A stretch of DNA of 64,000 nucleotides, from NCBI GenBank assembly GCA_014529385.2, contig CM043959.1, positions 11,374,809-11,438,808 of the forward strand, written 5' to 3'. This document shows positions 52,707 through 64,000 of this stretch, one piece after another. A program made the position numbers and the translations under genes. The number at the start of each line of letters is the position of its first letter. Position 1 is the stretch's first letter. The notes beneath the pieces were generated by a model. The model had not been told where the DNA came from. It ran no database searches and saw nothing but the letters and a program-made list of their open reading frames with translations. This DNA is from Adiantum capillus-veneris. Its lineage: Eukaryota > Streptophyta > Polypodiopsida > Polypodiales > Pteridaceae.

Positions 52707-55313
52707 TGTGAGGTCCCCACCCCATTACCATATCCATTTGGCAAAAGGAGGGTACCTGACAGGTTGCTAGGCCCTAATCGATTGAGAAAAGCATAGTTAG
52801 ATAGAAAATATTTCTAATGGACAGACTCTTGTCACCAAGTAAATTGAGTTCGAGCCATTGAAAAGGGTCCTAGCCCTATCTCGCAGTAGGGAAAGCATAA
52901 ACTAACACAATAATCTGACGTTTCTAATTCTCATCTTCCAAAAGAGAGAAACCCCCAATGCCTTTTTCCCCATAGTTTTCAAAGGCACGCACAATTGGGA
53001 CTTCTCAACTCTTGGCACAATGAGTCTCTAGTTTTGCTTTTTCTATCAATCAGGAGCAAAGAGTTTCTCGACTAATCGAGACCACCCATCCTTGACTGGC
53101 AACCTGAGCCAGTCCCCACTTTCCACCCCCACACTCACTTTATTTTGCTTGTTTCTAATTAGTACAACATGATTGTTCATACACAAAGATCCTTTTTATA
53201 ATTTCCATCACGAGCTCGTTAAGACAACCCTTCAACCATTATCAAATTGGCACCAAGACAATATTTCCTAGAAAAAAACAACATACGACTCTTCTTCATT
53301 AAAATATCCAAACCCCAAGAGTTCACTCCTCTTGGCAAGAGTTTATTTCTCCCGGCGTCTTTAGTTGCCCATACAACTAAATTGTTCTGCAACCTGGGTA
53401 ACAAAACCGTAGTGACTGACTTGCAACCTGGGCACCAACCCGCAAGTATTATCTTGCATTCTAGACACCAACCCGCAAGATGTGTGCAACCATATGCACT
53501 GCTTTATTGTTCACTCCGGTAAGCTCTCCTCCTTGGATATCAAAGGGAGTTTTGACTATATCAGTATAGGATTTTTGAATGAAGAAGATTTGAGAGTTTT
53601 CCTACTAGGCAAACATTTCTTTCCTACGAGCAAACACACTACTTTCCAAACAATATTTCCATAATAATATAGTTTTAAAAAAATTAACAAGTTCAATTGA
53701 TGCGGTTTCAAATTGGGAATGACCCCATGTTTAGGTAGTTTTCCCCTTCCTATTTACTCATGATGCAAGGAACAAAAAGAAATTTCCTACCTGTTCATGA
53801 GGAAGAACGTCACTTCGTAGGATAAGTGGCATATCCTCATTCATCAGGGCCTTTCCTTTTCCTTTACCATCACTGGTTCCGGCTTTGTGATTGTGTGATC
53901 CACCATAGTGAGTTTTCTTAGGTGCCATTCCCACTACTAGATACTTGACTTGACTTGAGAAGTTGTTAAGATAAAGTATAATAATGCAATGGAAGTAGGG
54001 TAAATGATTATAAGTATTTCAATTCCAAAACATATATGGTTACTCTACACATCAACTCAAAACATATGCTTGCTTGATCCTACCATAATCTTATGATACC
54101 ATGCATCATAACCCATACACTAATCACATGATTAATCACTTATATATACTTGCATGAACAATCCATAATTTTAGTTGAACCATTTCTCGAGTATGACTAG
54201 CTAATACATGCAAACATTTAGGTTTTAATGGAGAAGAATTATGTATTATGTACTCGAGAAGTGAGACCTTCATTAATTTTTAATGTAGAGAATTTACTAT
54301 AAAGTAGGTATATTTATGGTTGATATCCAATTGAGGATATGTAAATAAGAGTATAGCATTTGATAATAGAGTAGCAATGGAAGGATTTCAACTGAATAAT
54401 AATATGGTATTAATTGGAAAGAATTCCAATTAAGAGAAGAGATTGATAATAACTTGATTAATTAAGAGATTTAAATTACCCAATGTGGTTTGGAGTTATT
54501 GATCTCTCAAAGCCTTGTTGAAGCTTCAACAACAAGTAGCCAGAGTACCAGAGTCTCCCTATGTCCAAGGTGTGTTCAATTGTGTCTAAATTTGAGTGTG
54601 AATTTTCTTTATATAGAGTTTGGAGGTTCCTTGTTGCCCAAATCAGCCCCATACCTCCCTAGCTTGGCCCCTCTTGATAAAGTAATGAGTAGAGGTGTCA
54701 CAAGCTCCTACTTAGCCATTAGAGGTGTCCCTCTTTACCCTTTTGGGTGATACACCTCATGTAGTGCCCCCATGCTCATAATCAATTATTCTACAAGAGA
54801 TGGGTCCATGGATATGGGTCATTTATGGGCATACATGGACATACATATACATGAACATACATGCCCATGCACTTAGGAATTAATTTATTAACACTAGGAT
54901 GAAAATTAATTGTCTAGAGTGAGCTTGGATTATCAGAATTTAATTATGAAAGTTGCTGTTAAAAGACAATCTTGAGGATGACAATCTCAGGTGTTAGATG
55001 CACACACCTACTATATTTAGCAGTTTTTGGAGCAGGTAGCTATTTTTATGGAAATTCAGAACGGGGTAGATTTTGACGAGACGGTCGCGTCTAGGTGGGT
55101 GTAAGCACCTCAAAACTTTTTATTTTTAGACGAAAATGCCAAAAAAGTAAAACATTTATTTTTGAAAATATTACAACAATATATTTATCATTAGCTCATC
55201 AGAGGTGGAAAAACTACCAAAAATAATAACTTTTTGTATATGGCTAGAATGGTCTGATATGTATTCGTTTACCCAATGGGAATCCACTCTCCAAGGGTGA
55301 CAGAGACCTTACA
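52707..55313 (-). repeat. 5' LTR of Element 5
   Basis: 2607 bp from TGTGAGGTCCCC to ACCTTACA, partner of 40722-43646. TATA box CTATATAAAG at about 54610-54619. Confidence 0.92.
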
Positions 55314-55318
55314 CCCAA
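55314..55318. repeat. Target-site duplication CCCAA, right copy (Element 5)
   Basis: This matches 40717-40721. Confidence 0.88.
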
Positions 55319-55879
55319 CAACAACAATCCCACAAATGCAATTTGATGATGAGTAGGTGGATCCGATAGCTATTCTTCAGAATCAATCAGGCCTTGCATA
55401 CCGGCCACCACAGAAGCAAACATGCATAGAAGAAGCTGGAAGCCCCAAAAATTTTTCAACATTGACTACTCCCCACAACCCATGTCCCCTTTTGAAGCGA
55501 TCTTTGTTGAAATTCCCTCCTGCTCCCACTAGCTGGCGAGAAGCAGAAGTTCCCTACACATGGTAGGAGGCAAGGTAGCTTCCTAGCCAGGGCTCCCCCT
55601 CCTAGGAGCACCCTTGTAGTGGAGGCCTATTTCCACTTCACTCCTATCCCTTGCAGTGAAACCCTTGCAAACCCTAAGAAGACTCTCTTGCTTAAATTTT
55701 TTTTGTGTATTTTTATAAAGATGCAAACATTATAATTTCCTATAGATATTTTTTTTTGTGTTTGCCAAACTCAAAATGGTGAGTGGATAAATGTATTTAA
55801 ATCAAGAGATATACAAAGTAGCCTCAAGCTCATACCGAGCCTTGAGGTGTCTCTGGATGACTCCAAATATTCTAAAGGG
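55319..55879. other. No gene seen
   Basis: This is low-complexity AT-rich spacer. A plus-strand frame at 55357-55566 has no recognisable motif. Confidence 0.5.
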
Positions 55880-57290
55880 CTAACCCAGAACTAGCCAACA
55901 TCCATAATTACTTACTCCACTGTAGAGGAAGTGGCTAGACACCACCTGTCTAAGTTCTTTCTTTTTCCAAGGAAAAGAATCTTCTCCCTTATTTCTTGAA
56001 TAATCTTGATAGGTCATTTTTGAACACACGACGGTTTTTGGCCTTCCATACAAAACCTTACAGTTTTCACACAAATTAGCAACACTTGACTTTTACTATC
56101 CATCCAAAGAACAAATCTTGCTTGTAAAACCCTATTTCCCATGTTCTTTGAACCTTTCTTATGAGGCCATTAATTGTTGGGCACTCTTTGAACAAGTGAG
56201 GGATGTCCTTATTTGCATGTTTGCATCCCAAATACCTATCTTATCCAATACATTTATCCCTAATCGTCATGCATGTTGTCAACATACCCCATAAAAACAC
56301 TTTCCACAATAATACCTTCATTGATAATGGCCACTATGGATTCCAAATATTATTAGCTATCATCTCCCATGTTGATTCCGGCCATGAAAACCCCCATTGT
56401 TTGTTAAGGGGGAAAACCCAATTAGCTTGGGATATTAAAGTGCAATAAAAACTCCTGGTTTGCGGCTTACATAAGTGTATGTGCTTAGGTCATCTCCAGT
56501 CTTTCCACTTGAGGTTCGATATGCAAATAGGCATGATGAACTTTTCCAGCCCTTCCATAATCGTGCTCACCAATAGTTTTTCAATGCCACTTAGATTGAA
56601 CTGGGTAGCCAACTGGTCTACTTATTTTGAGCTCATACTGTTTTCGTCCCAAAACTGGGCCACTAATTGCTGGGCACTCTTTGAACAAGTGAGGGATGTC
56701 CTCATTTGCATGTTTGCATCCCAAATACCTATCTTATCCAATAAATTTAGCCCTAATCGTCATGCCTGATGTGAAAGCACCTCATAAAACACTTTCCACA
56801 ATAATACCTTCATTGATAATGGCCACTATGGATTCCAAATATTATTAGCTATCATCACCCATGTTGATTTTGGCCATTACAACCCCCATTGTTTGTTAAG
56901 GGGGAAAACCCAATTAGCTTGGGACATTAAAGTGCAATAAAAACTCCTGGTTTGCGGCTTACATAAGTGTATGTGCTTAGGTCATCGCCATGCTTTCCAC
57001 TTGAGGTACGATATGCAAATATGCATGATGAACTTTTCCAACCCTTTCATAATCCTGCTCACCAATAGTTTTTCAATGCCACTTAGATTGAACTGGGTAG
57101 CCAACTGGTCTACTTCTTTTGAGCTCTTACTGTTGTCATCCCAAAACTGGGCCAACCATTGGAGACTGTTTTTATAAATCTTTCTAAAAATTTCTCTCCA
57201 AAGGAGTTTAGGAGTACCCTTGGCTATCCAAAGTAGAAGTACTCCTATATTGGATAGCCAGCAAGAATAGTGTGTAATGGATTTTATCAA
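55880..57290 (-). pseudogene. LINE (non-LTR) ORF2 C-terminal fragment
   Basis: The minus strand encodes FNLSGIEKLLVSRIMKGLEK, then STWEMIANNIWNP-like text, SMKVLLWKVFMGMLTT, TIRDKCIG, CKHANKDIPHLFKECP and KAKNRRVFKNDL. The pattern of W..I, FLWK, CxxC-like and HLFxxCP matches the zinc-binding region after plant LINE reverse transcriptases (zf-RVT). Stops and an internal duplication break it. Confidence 0.65.
56167..57160. repeat. Tandem duplication of about 495 bp inside the LINE fragment
   Basis: GGGCACTCTTTGAACAAGTG begins at 56180 and again near 56674. Both copies run through TTTGCGGCTTACATAAGTG to GTCCCAAAACTGGGCCA. They differ at scattered positions. Confidence 0.88.
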
Positions 57291-57538
57291 CTATTTGTGG
57301 AGGGATAAGTTGTTCTTCTTGGTCCATAAATGAAGGTGGATCCTCATATATGTGATTTGTTAGGTAGGGGTCCTCTGAAAGGTCTTAAAATACTAATGTG
57401 TAATGCATTGTGAATGTGCCAATGTGAAGGTAATTCTAAACAAAATGAAACATCATTGATCACAACATAAATTTTGAATGGACCGTAAAAGCAAGGATCA
57501 AGCTTAACAAAAACATTAGTATCAACACTTTTGATCCT

Positions 57539-58573
57539 TCATTTTTCATTACGAAGCATAACATAATGAACTTCCTTAAATTGGTGTGCCTTGTGGTGCT
57601 TGTTAGCATGCTTAGTGTAAAGTTCTTGTGAATGCTTAATGGCAAAATGAACACTTGCATAAACATCATGAAAATTAGTAGTAAAATCATCAGGGATGAC
57701 ATACACAACATTAGAAAGACTTGAAGCAAGAGTAGGAAGAGAACGACCATACACAATTTCAAATGGAGATTTACATGTGGCAGTGTGAGTGGTGTTGTTA
57801 TATGAAAACTGCAGAATATGCAGGTAATTATCCCATCTCTTGGGTTGAGAAAAAGAATAACCTTTTAGCAAGTCAATGATAGTGCAATTAGTGTGTTCTA
57901 TTTGACCATTAGATTTTGGATGGAATGTAGAAGTAAAATCAAATGTAGCTCTAAGATTTTCAAAAACAATAGTCAAAAAGCATTACAAAATTTTGAATCT
58001 TGATCGAATATTATGAATTTAAGCAAACCATGATGTGGAAAGACAGCTCTAAGAAATAGAAGTATAGCTTGATGTGCTGTGAGTATTTTCTTACAAGGAA
58101 TAAAGTATGCTTGTTTAGAAATTAAATGGTCAATAATAGCCCAACTCATATCATACTGGTGAACAGTGAGTGGAAAACTAGTGACAAAACCCGTTAAAAT
58201 GTGTTCCCTACGTTTTTCAAGAATAGGGAGGGTGTAAAAGTCCCAATTTATTACCTGCTCCTGCTACTGCTTTGATCTTTTGGAATATCAAACAAATTGA
58301 AACATACTGTTTAGCATCACTTTTCATAGCAAGCCAATATAAATCACGACATAAGTTTTGAAAAGTAGCAGCAAATCCTCTATATCCAGCATAGGGTGGT
58401 TTGTGTAACTCTTTAATAATCAATGTACAAAAAGGTTTAGCTACACATAATTTATATTTGAAACAAAGAGAGTTTTCTTGAATATTGTATTCCAAAAATG
58501 CATGCATAGAATTGTCAAACATAGGCAACCATGTGGTTTTGAGATTGTTATCTTGTGCATAAGTGTCAGGCAT
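57539..58573 (-). pseudogene. Element 6 integrase
   Basis: 58573-58217 holds a degraded finger (ELHKPPYAGYRGFAATFQNL, QYVSICLIFQKIK). 57976-57539 holds the core end (TSTFHPKSNGQIEHTNCTII, RWDNYLHILQFSYNN, SPFEIVYGRSLPTL) with the catalytic Glu in QIEHT. The stretch between has frameshifts. Confidence 0.8.
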
Positions 58574-58627
58574 AGAATCAAATGAAGAGCGGGTCTTCGA
58601 CTCAAAGCATCAACTACAACATTTTCT

Positions 58628-59050
58628 TTATTTAATGTTGAATTGAAAACTTTGAATGAAGGCATCCCACTTAATATGTCTATCATCTATTAAGGATTGA
58701 GACAATAAGTACTTGATACTTTGTTGATCAGTTTTGATGATTAAATCAACACCTATTGAATAGTGTTTCCAATTTTTCAAAGCATGTACAATAGCAGTCA
58801 ACTCTTTGTCATATGTACTAAATTTTGCTTCAAAAGGTTTAAATTTACGGCTTTCAAATGCAAGTGGATGGTTATTTTGCATAAGAACTTCACTGATACC
58901 TTTTCCACTAGCATCAATGACTATGCCAAAGAATGGTCTATAAAAATCATGCAAGTGCAGTACATGTGCATTTATCAAAGCATTCTTGAGTGCATTAAAG
59001 GAACTTTCTTGCAAGTCAGACCATGCATAAGGATAATTTTTCTTTAACAA
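58628..59050 (-). pseudogene. Element 6 RNase H
   Basis: A 140-codon open frame: ESSFNALKNALINAHVLHL, FFGIVIDASGKGISEVLMQ, SRKFKPFEAKFSTYDKELTA and LIIKTDQQSIKYLLSQSL. The catalytic Asp of VIDAS and the Glu of DKELTA are present. Confidence 0.85.
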
Positions 59051-59161
59051 CAGAGTGAGGTAATGAGATTTGTAAGCAAAGCTAAGTACAAACTTTGTGT
59101 AATAGCCACACAGACCAATAAAAGAATGAAGCTCATGAAAATTCCCGGGTCTATGCTATGA

Positions 59162-59910
59162 CTAAATGGATTCAATTTTCTTGGGGTCTACATGTATTCC
59201 CTTGCCCAATATAATGTGTCCCAAATATTTTATCTCAGATTGGAGAAATGAACTCTTTTTAGGATTCAGATACAAGTGGTTGTGTGCAAGCACATCAAAT
59301 ACACGTGTTAAGTGCTCTTTATGGTTTTGTTCAGATTTACTGAATATAAGAATATCATCAATGAATACAATCAAAAACTCTTGATGGTAATTGAAAATTA
59401 TGTTCATCATGTGTGTGAATGTGGCAAATTTGTTAGACCAGATGGAATGACAAGAATTCATAATGTCCCATTTGTGTTCTAAAAGCAGTTTTGTAGACAT
59501 CTTAGTCAAACATTTTTACTTGATGATACCTCAGTTTGAGATCAATTTTTTTGAAAATATTTACTCCTTTCAATTTGTCTAACAGATCATCCACTCTAGG
59601 ATTAGGGAACCTATTCTTGATGGTGATCTTGTTTAAAGCCCTGTAGTTGATACTCATACAAAAGGTTCGATTTTTCTTCTTAACAAGAAGTAATGGAGCT
59701 CTGTATGGTGAACTACTAGGTCTTATAAATCCTCAATTAAGCAAGTCAGTGATGAGTTTGTATCTCCCTGTTTGCAGTCGGATTTACACGGTAAGGTGCT
59801 CTACAAAGGAGGTTCACTACCCGATATAATATCTATTTTGTGGTCTTTTGGGCCTGAAGGTGGAATTCCAAGTGGTAGGCCATGCATGAAACAACCCTTA
59901 AATAGTGAGA
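59162..59910 (-). pseudogene. Element 6 reverse transcriptase
   Basis: The early part (about 59910-59530) is fragmented: HKIDIISGSEPPL, then RIGSLILEWMIC-type remnants. 59509-59162 is open, with catalytic FIDD followed by ILIFSKSEQNHKEHL and IKYLGHIILGKGIHVDPKKI. Confidence 0.8.
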
Positions 59911-60079
59911 GAAAATCACCATGTGAGGAGTTATATGAAGTTTCAATTTCAGTGAAGATTTGATTTATCAGCACAAGCTATGTTTTTCCTTGTTTTTGAA
60001 TTTCTCTTTTGGCTTGAGTGTGAGAGAGAAGTGGAAATTTTTCATGTGTTAGTGTTGCTTAGTGACGGACATGGTACAT

Positions 60080-60260
60080 ATTTTATAATTAATCAACGAA
60101 TGGCATTCCCAAAATTATGTTAAGACCATACAATGGTGCTACCAAAAATGTATGTGCTTGTGTAAATTCACCAATTCAAACTTAAATAGTGACTTGGGTT
60201 TTGCAATTAAAACGCTGATGATTAAAAACAGTTTTGACATTGTGAGGTGAAGAAATTTGA

Positions 60261-60297
<37 letters not shown>

Positions 60298-60380
60298 CTG
60301 TTGTGCCAATTATGCATAGATAAAATCATGGCTACTGCCATCATCTAAAAGAATGGTGACATTTTTACCCTTGACTGTGC
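60080..60380 (-). pseudogene. Element 6 protease, interrupted by a GA microsatellite
   Basis: KNVTILLDDGSSHDFIYA gives the active-site region (Asp-Asp-Gly). A stop follows, and a (GA)n tract (60259-60297) is read as a Leu-Ser run. The distal part is APLYGLNIILGMPFVD. Confidence 0.7.
60259..60297. repeat. (GA)n microsatellite in the Element 6 protease
   Basis: 39 bp of GA with one interruption, inside the protease coding region. Confidence 0.95.
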
Positions 60381-60599
60381 CTTGCACTTGAAACAAAGTG
60401 TGAGGATATATAGAAGTACCTGAATATGGGTTGTCGTCATAATCATACTCAGGATCATATCCCTCATTGTAATTGGCTTCCACTTCATTGTCATTGGGAT
60501 TAGCATCTTTGATGAGGTTAACTGTAGCATCGTTGGGGTGGTTGTTGTTGAAAGATCTTTGGTTTGGATTTTGGGTGACTCCATTGGATTGGTCATTTC

Positions 60600-61250
60600 T
60601 CTTAGGAGGACCATTTGGGCACTTATTTGTATAGTGACCATACTAGAAACTTTAAAAACACTTCACCTTTTTGTTACCATTAGAGTTTTGAGTAGGACGT
60701 TGGTTGGAAGAATTTTGGTTGCCTCGTTGCTGTGTGTTGCCATAGGATTGAGAAGTTATAACAGAGTTGTCAAATCTACATCTCTTGAAAAAGGTATGTT
60801 CCTGTCAAAGTTGGTAGAGACAGGAGCTCTGTTGTTACGGTTAGTGTTGGCAGTTTGTTCAGTGTGAGAAGATTGTCCACCTTTCTTCTTCTCCGCATTA
60901 AGTGCCAAATTACTAGCCTTTAATAGTGAATGTGGTTCAAACATATCTACCTCAATACTAGTATGTAGTGCTACGCTAGATATATATTTATGCTTCATCT
61001 TCTTACAAATGACATGTTCAATAGCTTGCAATTGAATTAAAAAGTTCCAAAAACAATCAATGTATCCTTGTACATCTTCATTTTGACTTTGTCAACTTAA
61101 ATGTCACTAATGTTGTACTTTAGATTTATATTGTGTGGGTAAAATTTCAAATTTTTGAATGCATGCCAGATATCTTATCAAGTTTTAAAATTATCCTTTT
61201 GAAGATGCTAGATGGATGCAAGACATACAATTAAAGGATAACTTAAACCT
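60600..61250 (-). pseudogene. Element 6 gag, C-terminal part
   Basis: QLQAIEHVICKKMKHKYISS and LLKASNLALNAEKKKGG lie at 61031-60756. Downstream is a damaged knuckle (KCF-stop ... YGHYTNKCPNGPPKR). The capsid part to the right is broken by stops. Confidence 0.65.
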
Positions 61251-61310
61251 TGTCAATGCTTTACAATGACTCCCTAGAGTAAGAAAATGTACAAATGTTT
61301 AAAATGAACA

Positions 61311-64000
<2,690 letters not shown>

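Larger units (their letters stand above)
57430..61310 (-). mobile_element. Element 6: decayed Ty3/gypsy gag-pol, LTRs not found
   Basis: From the right it has gag, a damaged knuckle, protease, RT, RNase H and integrase in normal order, with many stops and frameshifts. No LTR pair, primer site or target duplication is seen. It differs in sequence from Elements 1 to 5. Confidence 0.82.

Overview
This is plant nuclear DNA that is almost entirely transposable elements. The evidence is plant-type Ty3/gypsy elements (one with the dual RNase H of the Tat/Ogre group), an initiator-Met tRNA primer site, GT-AG intron signals in captured gene pieces, and very long (GA)n/(CT)n tracts. The species cannot be named. 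A large-genome, possibly non-flowering land plant is my guess only. No rRNA, tRNA, CRISPR or bacterial-type gene is visible. All six LTR elements lie on the minus strand, so their 5' ends are at the higher coordinates.

Layout. (1) Positions 1-25150 are a three-level nest. Element 3 (a gag and one LTR, about 21422-25150) is interrupted by Element 2 (about 1-21421, left end beyond the window). Element 2 is interrupted by the nearly complete Element 1 (1358-10597, with LTRs 1358-2858 and 9099-10597 and a CTGT target duplication). (2) Element 4 (26129-33562, duplication ATGAG) is a relative of Element 1. Its RT, RNase H and integrase have been replaced by captured non-transposon exons. (3) Positions 33568-40716 hold a two-exon gene fragment of unknown family (about 34.7-36.0 kb), tandem duplications and microsatellites. 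(4) Element 5 (40722-55313, duplication CCCAA, tRNA-iMet primer site) is a decayed gypsy element. Its RNase H is split by a 3.9-kb insertion that carries an intact C2-domain gene and a 452-bp foldback hairpin. (5) Positions 55880-57290 are a LINE fragment with an internal tandem duplication. (6) Element 6 (about 57430-61310) is a decayed gypsy gag-pol. (7) The right end is non-coding apart from a long (CT)n tract.

How the parts work together. Elements 1 and 4 share an 18-nt primer binding site, a TATA core, a stem-loop before the polypurine tract, and two uncharacterised leader proteins between the 5' LTR and gag. Leader protein 1 has a Cys cluster. Leader protein 2 is about 70 aa and is present twice in Element 1. 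Element 2 appears to encode a second aspartic-protease-like domain downstream of its integrase. Element 5 has an open leader frame of its own. The less ordinary content is these accessory reading frames and the two gene-capture events.
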